Shown here one piece after another: positions 51,706-60,224 of a stretch of DNA of 64,000 nt. The translations under genes and the position numbers were made by a program. The first letter of the stretch is position 1. Each line of letters opens with the position of its first letter. Under the pieces are notes generated by a model. It did no database searches, was not told where the DNA came from, and was given only the letters and a program-made list of their open reading frames with translations. The stretch is from Anaerolineales bacterium (GTDB lineage Bacteria > Chloroflexota > Anaerolineae > Anaerolineales > Villigracilaceae), in the NCBI GenBank assembly GCA_014860745.1, contig JACZJC010000020.1:62001-126000 (forward strand), written 5' to 3'.

Positions 51706-54357
51706 TCAGCCTGACAGCCCCAAACGGGAGATCAACTTCCTCCAGGCCGCTCCCAGCCCGGTCTGTGGGAAGTGAAGCCCCATTGTGATACCAATGACCA
51801 GCACCACGCCGACCAGCGCCGCATCGAGGATGCTCAGCCATTGCTCGAAGCAATTGGCAAACAAACCCGTCGAGGCTTGCCCTTCAAAACAAGCCCTGCC
51901 TGTTTCAATGGGAATGTTTTGATCGAATAGTGCCTGCAACGCGGGATAGATGCTGTATTTATTACTGATGGCTTCGCTTGGTTCAATGACGGACGATGCC
52001 AGCCACTCCGCATTGTCAAGGATGTAAGCGCCATCTGCATTTAGAACAGCTTCGGCTAACACCGGCAGTTGGACGATTGCCAAAAGGACCGCGGTCAGAA
52101 TCAGGCGTTTTGCCCAGTTGGCCGCGCCAAGCTTCCAGCCTGCGACCGGTTGATCCATCAACCCGAAGCTCAGACCCAGCCCGGCGAGAAATGCCACCGC
52201 AAGAAATCGCGCGAAAATATTGAAGCTCAAACCACTTCCATTCATCCAGGCTACGAATCCGTTGGCGATGCAGAAACCAAACGCACCAAGCAGAATGGCA
52301 AGACCTCTTGCACGGCGCAATTGAGAAGGGGATATGTCTTGATAATCCTGCAGCATCAATGGCACTGCCAAAATCATGGCATAGGTCATTCCCAGTCCGA
52401 TGATGAATCCCCAATAGGAATTGATGGCAAACTCCGTTCCCATCGGTTGGGAATTGATGATGGCCAGCAGCGCGCGGAAAATTGCCAAAGCCAGCCCCGC
52501 GCCGAGCGCCCCGCCAAAGGTCCAGCGGCTGATGAGCTGACGGTTGCGATGGATGTGTTTTTTGGCGCGCCACCACCAGACTGCAACCCGATCTGAGTCG
52601 CTATCGAGTTCCTGATGCAATTTTCTTGCCGCTTCTTCATCGGCTTCTGCCAGCGCTCCAAGTAGTATCGTCTTCTGTCGGCGGCGGGATGTTCCGCTTT
52701 TCGTTTCGGGAAGGGCATCCCGAATCTTTTTGATGGCTAGTTCAGGGTCGAAGGCCAGCAATGCGAGCGCCGCTGTCTGGCTGGTCAACGAGTCGAAGGT
52801 GTGGGTAACGGCAGACCATTCCAAAGTTTTGATATCTTGAGGCGGCGGGTTGTGGAAAACAAAATCCAATCCCAATGCTTTTTCGGCAAGACTCATATCC
52901 GCGTCTTGGGCTGGATTCTCTTGAACCATTTTTAGCCAATTCATCCCGACGCGGCGAAGCTGCCTGACCCAGTGACCGGTATCCTGGTCGGTTTCGACTG
53001 CTGAACGCAGGAGTAAAACAGCATCCAGCGGAGAAAGAGTCAAAGAATCGCCGCCCAGTTTCAAGGTCTGGATTTGAAGCGGACTGGCCGGCGCTCCCAT
53101 GCGTGCCCAGCGCATCAACACTTCGCTCAAGGTTGTATCCATCTCGGAATTATTTTCCGCTGCGAGCCGCGCCTGTTCATCCGTCACCGGCGGAAAGATA
53201 TTGCCGCCTGAATTCCGCAGGTAAAGAACGGGCGCGCCCCAATCACGCGCTTTCGAATCAGCCCGATAGATGGCCAGCCGCGCCTGGGAGACAGCCTCAT
53301 CGATGGTGAGACCGGGAACAAGATATTCATATAATTTTGTAGCGAATAATTTTATGAGATCATCGTAGACCGAATATTGCATGGCAACAACCGCTGGAAT
53401 GCCGCCCCTGAGAAGGGCCATGGCTACGCTGCTCCATTGCCGGAAGGGATCCCGCTCGCCGGACTCGCAGGCATCCAGCACGACCAAACGGATATGGCCT
53501 TCCGAGAGCAGGCTGCTGAGGATATCCGCATGAACCACATCCGCCATATTGCGTTCATTGGCAAGAATGACCGCGCCGCGCCCTTGTTGTTTCCCGCCTT
53601 CTTCGCCGCCGTCCCGCTTGAAATCTCCATGTCCGCTGAAGTGAAAAATATCCGCGGATTCCTTTAGCATCTCATGAATGTCGTCCTGAGTGATACCCTT
53701 CGCCTCTCTTTCGAGATCGAAATCGGGGTGATACTCCGCTCTGACGCCGTTGACTTCCCGCAGTTTGCCCTTGATGGCGGTTTGTTCCTTTTTTAGATCG
53801 AGCCTGGGATATTTCTCGTACGGCTCCGGGCTGGCCATGGCCACGATCACACGTCGATTTGGGCTGGCGCGGAACGGCGCGGCAGGGACCGAGATCGCTT
53901 CATGGCGGACGATGGAGATTCGATAGTCCAGCGCCAGGTGATCGCCGGGGACGATTTCCCCGCTGTGCAGTTTGACCAGGGCGTATTCCCAGGGCAGGAA
54001 GGCAAGTTCCCGCACCAGCCTGAGGCGGATTCGTAATCCGTTGCCCTCCTGTTCCTGCACCTGGTGATAACAGCTTTGATACAACTGGCGCGCATACGGA
54101 GGCAGGATGAGGTCGCCGAGGCGGAGCGTTAGATTTTCGAAATCCTTTCGCGCGATATTTCTATTCGCCAGTTGTTTGCGCCATTCTTCAAGCTGGTCCC
54201 AATCCGGTATCGAAATTTTTTCGTCATGTTCGCCCTCTCCCACCGGCGAATCGAAGACGCGCAAACAGAAGCGGAGCGGCCGCCCTTTTGCGTCCGTTTC
54301 ACTCTCGTTGACGTAGTCGGTATAGATGATGAAGTCGCGGTAGTTGCGGATGGACAT
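51706..54357 (-). CDS. CHAT-domain (caspase-like) protein with C-terminal TM helices
   Basis: An 883-residue protein. Residues 1-110 are an N-terminal domain, 110-400 a CHAT peptidase domain with catalytic His243 in FHFSGHG and Cys297 in LDACESG, followed by DLIKLFATKLYEYL and VSQARLAIYR. Residues 410-610 are helical, and the C-terminal 250 residues carry about six transmembrane helices. CHAT domains are caspase/separase relatives that cleave proteins in bacterial conflict and cell death systems. Membrane anchoring of the protease is notable. No ribosome binding site is obvious. The promoter is at 54,495. Lies upstream of the SBP-like lipoprotein. Confidence 0.88.
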   Translation of the reverse strand: MSIRNYRDFIIYTDYVNESETDAKGRPLRFCLRVFDSPVGEGEHDEKISIPDWDQLEEWRKQLANRNIARKDFENLTLRLGDLILPPYARQLYQSCYHQVQEQEGNGLRIRLRLVRELAFLPWEYALVKLHSGEIVPGDHLALDYRISIVRHEAISVPAAPFRASPNRRVIVAMASPEPYEKYPRLDLKKEQTAIKGKLREVNGVRAEYHPDFDLEREAKGITQDDIHEMLKESADIFHFSGHGDFKRDGGEEGGKQQGRGAVILANERNMADVVHADILSSLLSEGHIRLVVLDACESGERDPFRQWSSVAMALLRGGIPAVVAMQYSVYDDLIKLFATKLYEYLVPGLTIDEAVSQARLAIYRADSKARDWGAPVLYLRNSGGNIFPPVTDEQARLAAENNSEMDTTLSEVLMRWARMGAPASPLQIQTLKLGGDSLTLSPLDAVLLLRSAVETDQDTGHWVRQLRRVGMNWLKMVQENPAQDADMSLAEKALGLDFVFHNPPPQDIKTLEWSAVTHTFDSLTSQTAALALLAFDPELAIKKIRDALPETKSGTSRRRQKTILLGALAEADEEAARKLHQELDSDSDRVAVWWWRAKKHIHRNRQLISRWTFGGALGAGLALAIFRALLAIINSQPMGTEFAINSYWGFIIGLGMTYAMILAVPLMLQDYQDISPSQLRRARGLAILLGAFGFCIANGFVAWMNGSGLSFNIFARFLAVAFLAGLGLSFGLMDQPVAGWKLGAANWAKRLILTAVLLAIVQLPVLAEAVLNADGAYILDNAEWLASSVIEPSEAISNKYSIYPALQALFDQNIPIETGRACFEGQASTGLFANCFEQWLSILDAALVGVVLVIGITMGLHFPQTGLGAAWRKLISRLGLSG

Positions 54358-54494
54358 TTCGACACGATCCTGCTCTATTTCGTCCGCGTGCCGTCACATA
54401 CCCCCGATCCGCGCGGAAGTGGCCGAATGCAACTTTTCCGATGGATGGATTCTGGTTAAACTCTAAAGCCGAGGGAACCGCAGTCCTTGTGATT

Positions 54495-54523
54495 ACTATA
54501 CATCAGGGGAGTGCGGAAATCAA
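54495..54523 (-). promoter_or_regulatory. promoter of the CHAT operon
   Basis: Minus strand TTGATT (54,523-54,518), 17 nt, TATAGT (54,500-54,495), about 137 nt before the start codon. The surrounding TGTATAGTAATCAC matches the hydrolase gene promoter at 49,876. No other feature recognised in 54,358-54,576. Confidence 0.6.
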
Positions 54524-54576
54524 TAAGCAGTTATTGGGGATCAGGCGCAAATCGTTAGATTTCCCAGACCGTGTTT

Positions 54577-56409
54577 TTAGCTTTTCCTCTTGTTGATCAG
54601 CAATTTACGGACGTGGCAGTACATATCGGCTTTGTTGTAATGTTTTTTATACCAGATTTGATTGGGGTCTTTGTTGTCGTTCAAGGTAACTTCCAGGGGA
54701 TTTCCGTTTTCGTCTGTCTTCTTAATTTCCGTGCTTTCCTTGTTGCGCCAATGGAAATGGTCGATCAGGCGGATCGCTTCGATGGCAAAAGCTGTGACTA
54801 CATCGTCATCGCGGATTTCGATCAGGTTGTCCCCGTTTTTTTGTTCGGGGTTATAAGCGAGGTTGCTCGAGCCGCAATAGACCACGCTGTCCTTGCCCCT
54901 GAAATCAACAACGATAAATTTATGGTGAATGTTATGACCGGCGATTTTCGCAACCTCGTTAAAAGGCGGGGGCAGCTTCGTTTCTGTCCCTTTACCGGAG
55001 ACTTTGACGCCTTTCTTTTCGCCCGGCTTATACAGTTTGATCCGCGAAGTATTGTCGGTGATCCCGTATGTGAAAATTTTGTCATCTTCCACCTGCTGGT
55101 TGACCGCGGAGAGGATGGTGCTGGCGCTGTCATCGTCCATGATGGCAAAAAGGACGTCGCTTCTGGCTTGCAGGATGCGGTTCGTGATCGAGTCGAAAAA
55201 TTGATCGGTGTACTTCTTGAGGTGTGGGGAGAAACGCAGGATCATATCTGGCATCCTGCCGGCCTTGATGACAAAGTCTCCCGCGGCGCTAGCCGAATTT
55301 TTGAAGCCGCTCATTTGCTCTTTGCCAAAGGATGCGTCGAAGGCGTCTGCATAGAGCTGGGCAACCTTTTTATTGTTGAACAGGACCACATGATTGGCGT
55401 TGATATACATCCCGTTTACGGTGAAATTGGTGGACCCCGTTAATACTTTAATCGCCTTTGCCGCCGCATTATTATTTCTCTGGATCATTACCTTGCTGTG
55501 CGCCAGACTTTGATAATGACCACGGAAAATGGCGCTGCTGCCCGTTGCCTCCCGCTTGAATAAGGATTCAAATTTGGCTTCGTAACTGTCCGCTTTTTTG
55601 TGTTCCCCCGCGTTGTCCAAAATAATGCGCAGCCGTCCCTGCTTTGCGAGCTTGATCATCTTTTCTACAACCACGGGTTCATTTAGATCGTAGGCAAAGA
55701 CGTCCAGTTTCAGGCCGGCGTTCTGAAGCGCTTCATCCAGAAACTCCATAATGTGGTCGCGGGCCTGCCATCCCAGATATTTATGCTGATCTTCAAAGGT
55801 ATAAGGGACATCTTCCTGCTTGTTGGTCTTCTTGTTGAATTTTTTGATGCTCCCCGACTTCGCCTTGACGTCAAAGATCAAGTCTTTGTTACCGGGGCGT
55901 AATTTGCTGTTGTTATTAAAACGGCGCGCATAGGCCTGGGACGAAATGAAGGCGCGCGTGAACCCCACCTGAACATCCCCATCTCGAAACGGACTGAGAT
56001 CGATTCTGACGCTTGCCGTCAGGGTCTCATCCAGCGGTTTCAGAATATCGTTTTCAAGATATCGCGGCGTGACATGGTAGGTATATTCACCGTAAAATGG
56101 TTTGCCAATGAAATGGTCTGTGTTCGGCACATGCACCCATCTAAAAAGTTGAAAAGGAGAATATTCACTGCTGAGCTTTTCCCACTTGTCAATTCCATTC
56201 TTCTCCAGGATTTCAGCAGGAAAGGCCAGGCGGTTCATCAGGAAATAAGATTTCCGGGTGCCCTGAGCCACCCGAAGGCTAAACCCGACAAAATTTTTCA
56301 GCAGGGATGGGTGGAGGTCGAAAGCCAGCAGGGTCATCGCATCCCCTTTATACGCCCGCACGCGGACAGCGATCTTGTTTCCAAGTTTTATCTGACCAGT
56401 TGCTTCCAT
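54577..56409 (-). CDS. phospholipase D-like protein
   Basis: A 610-residue protein with two HKD-type half sites. Half 1: LAHSKVMIQ (about residue 301-309), followed by LTGSTNFTVNGMYINANHVVLF; the usual Asp of HxKx4D is replaced (Gln/Arg at that place). Half 2: HHKFIVVDFRGKDSVVYCGSSNLAYNP (about 495-521), intact. Two such halves form one active site in the PLD superfamily, which includes phospholipases and nucleases. The N-terminal 200 residues are a beta-rich domain of unknown type. GGGAGAA precedes the start. Could be a phospholipase effector or a nuclease; sequence alone does not decide. Confidence 0.82.
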   Translation of the reverse strand: MEATGQIKLGNKIAVRVRAYKGDAMTLLAFDLHPSLLKNFVGFSLRVAQGTRKSYFLMNRLAFPAEILEKNGIDKWEKLSSEYSPFQLFRWVHVPNTDHFIGKPFYGEYTYHVTPRYLENDILKPLDETLTASVRIDLSPFRDGDVQVGFTRAFISSQAYARRFNNNSKLRPGNKDLIFDVKAKSGSIKKFNKKTNKQEDVPYTFEDQHKYLGWQARDHIMEFLDEALQNAGLKLDVFAYDLNEPVVVEKMIKLAKQGRLRIILDNAGEHKKADSYEAKFESLFKREATGSSAIFRGHYQSLAHSKVMIQRNNNAAAKAIKVLTGSTNFTVNGMYINANHVVLFNNKKVAQLYADAFDASFGKEQMSGFKNSASAAGDFVIKAGRMPDMILRFSPHLKKYTDQFFDSITNRILQARSDVLFAIMDDDSASTILSAVNQQVEDDKIFTYGITDNTSRIKLYKPGEKKGVKVSGKGTETKLPPPFNEVAKIAGHNIHHKFIVVDFRGKDSVVYCGSSNLAYNPEQKNGDNLIEIRDDDVVTAFAIEAIRLIDHFHWRNKESTEIKKTDENGNPLEVTLNDNKDPNQIWYKKHYNKADMYCHVRKLLINKRKS

Positions 56410-56648
56410 GTTACTTCTCCCTTTTCATATAAACAATAAGGATTGCTGAATTATTATTGCATAAAGCGCGGAGAAGTACAACAAGCAATTTACCGCCTTT
56501 TTATGTTCAAGTAATAACCCCGTCCCCGCCCGTGGATTTAATATTCAAGCCCAACTTTACCTTGCGAAAATGGGGATGTCCTGCTAAACAGGGGGCGGAC
56601 TGTTGAACGCGTTTCTGGTGGGGAAGAAGCGGGAGAAGGAATAGTAGA
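56410..56648. other. intergenic boundary of the AT-rich cassette
   Basis: A gene-free stretch of 239 bases between the PLD-like gene (upstream side, promoter-like hexamers near 56,450-56,480 are weak) and the 3' end of the vWA gene. Base composition changes here from GC-rich to AT-rich. No repeat or RNA gene recognised. Confidence 0.4.
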
Positions 56649-58289
56649 TTATTCGTTTATCAGCAAGGCATCTAAAATATCCTCCAATGCTTGAGAGTGG
56701 TTAACTTGAATAAATAATTTTTTGCCAATTTCAATTCGATATTCTAAATTCCTTAATGCATGAGATACGCCATCTTCTTTTGCAGAAATTGAACTCATTT
56801 CAAACATCATTTTTGCTCCAATAGGCCAGCTTTTGCCTGCTTGTTCGACGAGTTTGCTAGCTATGTTCTTGTTTGAAATGTAAAGATTGACTATCGTTAC
56901 CCCAGATTTTCGTAAAAGATTCGCCACGTCTGGTGCTGCGTTTTCCGTAAACTCTCCATCTGAAATAATGACAAGTACCTTTTGATGTTTAGCATATCTC
57001 TTATCTGTAAACCTGAGCGATACCTTTTTCAAGGTGTTGTAGATTGGAGTTGCACCAAACATAAAATCATCTGAATATATATCTTGCTCCAGAGCATCTG
57101 GTAAGATATTTGCTATATCCTTTATTGATCGAACTATCTCTCGGCTAGTGGATAAGTCAATCCATTCGTAAAATCGTTCTTTTGCTTTCTTCTTGAACGC
57201 ATCTTTGAAAATGTCGATAACTTTTATTTTGACAAACGGTCTTAGCTCATCCCAAACCACTTTTTTTACAACTTGTTTTGTGAAGTCTTCAACTTTTTTG
57301 TCGTTTAACTTTCCCTTGATAGCACGAGTAATAACTTTAAGCCTTCTTCGACTGAAAATCCACGTTCCAGTAATCTTTGGTTGTATATCTTCTTCCAAGT
57401 GTCCGTAAATTTTTTCAGCCAACATATAGGCTTTGTTCTCGTCAAAGGTGTCAAATACTGTTAAGGCAGCATGCCCCAATGTCAATAATTCCAATATTCG
57501 GCTACTTTGTTGAGAAACAAACTCATCTAATGTTTGGCGAATGTACTCTTCATATTTGTCAGCATTATTTTGAAAGATTTTTTCAGCCGCCTGTTTGATG
57601 TTTTCAGTGTACGAGAAACTCTCGTCGAACGATGTGAATTCAATTCGTTTCTCTGTTTCTGCTTTCCATTTCTTTAGTTTTTGGGTGTGGTGATTGAGCC
57701 ATCGATTGTTTAGCCATAAGGTTCTGCCAATTAATGCCTTCAACAAATTTCCTCGAAAACTATCGTTCAATCGTTTTAATGCTGTTGTTTGAAGACTCCC
57801 TCGTATATAAAATACAAAGTCGTCATATAAACTGTCTCGAAAATTTACTTTCTGTAATATCTGAGAAGAATAATTTGACCATTTCGCGCTTATTCGTTCT
57901 TCTATTTCCTGAAGTTCAACTTTTGTTGGAATGATTTCGGTCAGTGCCAGAATATCGCAAACAACAGTTGCGTCGGTCATGCTTTCTATTAATTGTTCTT
58001 GGGGTATTTCCCTGTTATTTGCCAAATCTACAAGTTGCCATTTTTTCATTGGACGCCTGAAGCCCATGCCAACACAAAATAAGTCAACGGTTTTTATATC
58101 GGGTTTGGATGCGTACAGAACTTTTATCTTTTTTGCTTGCCGATTTAGAGCCTCTTTGATTACTTCAATTTGTGGCATTCGTCTGCCGTCACGATTTTTC
58201 CAGTTGCGTCTCATTGAACTTGAAACGTCAATAACAAAACCAACTAAGGTAGGCTGGTATGATTTGGGAGGCAAAGAGTTGTCATTCAT
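56649..58289 (-). CDS. vWA-domain protein with large helical insertion
   Basis: A 546-residue protein, last gene of the AT-rich cassette. The vWA fold starts at residue 14 with the metal-site motif FVIDVSSSM (D21-x-S23-x-S25). It returns only near residues 406-490 with GATPIYNTL (the conserved Thr, about 414) and VLVIISDGEF (Asp, about 444). The roughly 290 residues between are charged and helical (e.g. KAETEKRIEFTSFDESF, KVVWDELRPFVKIKVIDIF). All three MIDAS elements are kept, so it can probably bind a divalent cation and a partner. There is no N-terminal tag like those of its four neighbours. Lies 3 nt after the preceding vWA-like gene, without a ribosome binding site, so it is probably translationally coupled. 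Confidence 0.8.
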   Translation of the reverse strand: MNDNSLPPKSYQPTLVGFVIDVSSSMRRNWKNRDGRRMPQIEVIKEALNRQAKKIKVLYASKPDIKTVDLFCVGMGFRRPMKKWQLVDLANNREIPQEQLIESMTDATVVCDILALTEIIPTKVELQEIEERISAKWSNYSSQILQKVNFRDSLYDDFVFYIRGSLQTTALKRLNDSFRGNLLKALIGRTLWLNNRWLNHHTQKLKKWKAETEKRIEFTSFDESFSYTENIKQAAEKIFQNNADKYEEYIRQTLDEFVSQQSSRILELLTLGHAALTVFDTFDENKAYMLAEKIYGHLEEDIQPKITGTWIFSRRRLKVITRAIKGKLNDKKVEDFTKQVVKKVVWDELRPFVKIKVIDIFKDAFKKKAKERFYEWIDLSTSREIVRSIKDIANILPDALEQDIYSDDFMFGATPIYNTLKKVSLRFTDKRYAKHQKVLVIISDGEFTENAAPDVANLLRKSGVTIVNLYISNKNIASKLVEQAGKSWPIGAKMMFEMSSISAKEDGVSHALRNLEYRIEIGKKLFIQVNHSQALEDILDALLINE

Positions 58290-58292
58290 AGA

Positions 58293-59279
58293 TTACTTTA
58301 GTGGGCTTACGATAATATCAATTAATTCATCCAACATCTCTTGTTGATTAAATTGCAATAGTAGTTTTGCTTTAGGTGGTACTTTCCAAGATTTTTCAAT
58401 CGCCATTTCTGAAATTGATTTTACAACTTTGCCTGTGCCTTCCAAATCAGATGCACATTTGATGAGTTGCTTTACTCCATAATCCCAATTGTCTTTTTCG
58501 GCGGCGTATAAAACTCTTGACTCTAGTTCTGTGTCGCCAATATAACCGAAGATTAACTCAATCCCAGATTGCTTGATTGAATTACAGGTTGTCGATAATT
58601 GGTTTGCATCACCATCAGTGAATTTGCCGCTACATATTACCAATAACATTGGATTCTGGTAATTTCTATTCTTCATTTCTTCAATCATTCTTGATTCGGC
58701 AGTTTGCAACGCTTTTATTAGGCAGGAGTTATTATCTCCCATATCCAATATTTGCGCTTCTATACTTTTCTTATAGATTTTCCAAGAGCGATTTAGTTGG
58801 GCTGCATTAGGTGTTGTTGGCAAACCTTCTAGTTTCGCAATCTCTTCAAGCAGATCCCTTACACTTTCTGTAGGAATATTCGTCTTTACTGCGGAAGTTA
58901 CGCCAATTCTCTCAAAGAAATTTGCTATACCTTTTCGTGCTTGCCCAAGTCCGAAGCCGTATACAAAAAGAGAAAATCTTGGCAAAACATCTTTGGATTC
59001 AGGTGTTTTACAATAGGCAAGAGATTTTTCGACGAGCATATTCAAAGCTTTATTGAGACGCTCGGCAAATTCAGCATCCTTAGTGGATAGCTTATAGAGG
59101 GCCTTCAGCATAGGTTCTGACAAATCAATAATAACGCCTATGAGGAAAGGTGTTATTTCCTCATAGGCGTTATTTTCTGGCAGATTCTCAAGAGGCTCGT
59201 TGTTCGAAACGTGAAGATGAACGACATCGGCGTTTATCTGTGTATTAACTTTTTGTCCGCGCTGGTCATACTTGGTCAT
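58293..59279 (-). CDS. tagged, degenerate vWA-like protein
   Basis: A 328-residue protein. Residues 1-18 are the shared tag (MTKYDQRGQKVNTQINAD). From residue 45 on there is a vWA-like fold: IGVIIDLSEPM (D52-x-S54-x-P56, so the third MIDAS Ser is Pro), GDNNSCLIKALQTAE, and LLVICSGKFTDGD (no Asp at the usual SDG place). The metal site is therefore incomplete, unlike the next gene, which keeps it. The two probably form a pair. The start follows GAAGGG. Upstream neighbour is the Clp-N-like gene. Confidence 0.75.
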   Translation of the reverse strand: MTKYDQRGQKVNTQINADVVHLHVSNNEPLENLPENNAYEEITPFLIGVIIDLSEPMLKALYKLSTKDAEFAERLNKALNMLVEKSLAYCKTPESKDVLPRFSLFVYGFGLGQARKGIANFFERIGVTSAVKTNIPTESVRDLLEEIAKLEGLPTTPNAAQLNRSWKIYKKSIEAQILDMGDNNSCLIKALQTAESRMIEEMKNRNYQNPMLLVICSGKFTDGDANQLSTTCNSIKQSGIELIFGYIGDTELESRVLYAAEKDNWDYGVKQLIKCASDLEGTGKVVKSISEMAIEKSWKVPPKAKLLLQFNQQEMLDELIDIIVSPLK

Positions 59280-59317
59280 TGCAAAACCCTTCGTGCCTTT
59301 CCCATCGTTTATGCCTT

Positions 59318-59842
59318 TTAGCGATTTATTAAATCTAATCCCATCTCACTAACAATTTCATTAACTCTCTCCTCGGTTATTCCATTGTTGCGAAGGCGTG
59401 CAACTGAATTTCCAGTCCCGTATCTTGCAATATCAACCAATAAGTCTGCGCTGGATAACTTTCTCGCATTGGAAGCTTTTGGAGAAAGGTGCTTTAAAGA
59501 ATCTTCAACGCATCCTGAAAGCGTTGGATTCTCATCTAAAATTGTTCTCTCGGTTGTGATGCCTGTGTTTATCGGCTTTGGAAGTGCTTTTACGGGTACA
59601 TGTTTCAAGAATTCAGAAATTGATTCTGTGTTTAGCTTTGCCAACGCGGCAATTAGATATCGGGTTTTAATAACATTCACTCCATCTCTTCGCGCCTGAT
59701 TATATGCCATTGAAAACGCATCTTGTAGATCAGGTTCTAATTCATCCCAAACTTGATGGACTAGATTTGAAAGATGAATGTGAACATTTTCGGCGTTGAC
59801 CTGTGTGTTTACTTTCTGTTTGTGTTGGTCGTAATCCGCCAT
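59318..59842 (-). CDS. tagged Clp-N-like repeat protein
   Basis: A 174-residue protein. Residues 1-17 are the shared tag (MADYDQHKQKVNTQVNA). Residues about 30-165 form two helical repeats like the ClpA/ClpC N-domain: repeat 1 LQDAFSMAYNQARRDG ... IKTRYLIAALAKL, repeat 2 LSGCVEDSLKHLSPKASNARK ... SADLLVDIARYG. Clp-N domains recognise peptide or adaptor partners. There is no AAA module, so this is a stand-alone adaptor-like domain. Its start overlaps the stop of the small helical gene by one base (TAATG), so translation is coupled. Confidence 0.75.
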   Translation of the reverse strand: MADYDQHKQKVNTQVNAENVHIHLSNLVHQVWDELEPDLQDAFSMAYNQARRDGVNVIKTRYLIAALAKLNTESISEFLKHVPVKALPKPINTGITTERTILDENPTLSGCVEDSLKHLSPKASNARKLSSADLLVDIARYGTGNSVARLRNNGITEERVNEIVSEMGLDLINR

Positions 59843-60192
59843 TAAAAGACTCTTCTAATCATTTCTATTGCTTGCATAAATCCACCAACAAGCCCTGCCG
59901 CAGAAGTTAAACTCTCAATAATTGCTTTTGCTCCATTGATATAATCTAAAATGATTTGTTTGTTTGGCTGTGGCTTTTCCGCTTGAATTACCGCCTTTTT
60001 AATGTTGGACTCAACTTCAACACCGTTTTCTGCGTCAATTACTCCCGCCAATGTTGCTTTGGTTACTTCTTGAAGAAGCTTTTTTAATTCCAGAGCAACA
60101 TCTGCGCTGGTTGTTGCTCCTCCGAAGTTAAGATTGCCAGCAATATTGTATTGATAATTTACTTTTTGTCCGCGTTGGTCAAAAGTAGACAT
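59842..60192 (-). CDS. tagged small helical protein
   Basis: A 116-residue protein. The tag MSTFDQRGQKVNYQYNIAGN is followed by about 95 residues of helix: ELKKLLQEVTKATLAGVID, an acidic linker, AEKPQPNKQIILDYINGAKAIIES and a hydrophobic C-terminus (AAGLVGGFMQAIEMIRRVF). The end could insert in a membrane or pack in an oligomer. No known family. AAGGAG precedes the ATG. Confidence 0.7.
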   Translation of the reverse strand: MSTFDQRGQKVNYQYNIAGNLNFGGATTSADVALELKKLLQEVTKATLAGVIDAENGVEVESNIKKAVIQAEKPQPNKQIILDYINGAKAIIESLTSAAGLVGGFMQAIEMIRRVF

Positions 60193-60224
60193 GGTAATAC
60201 TCCTTGTTTGGTTGGATTAAATTC

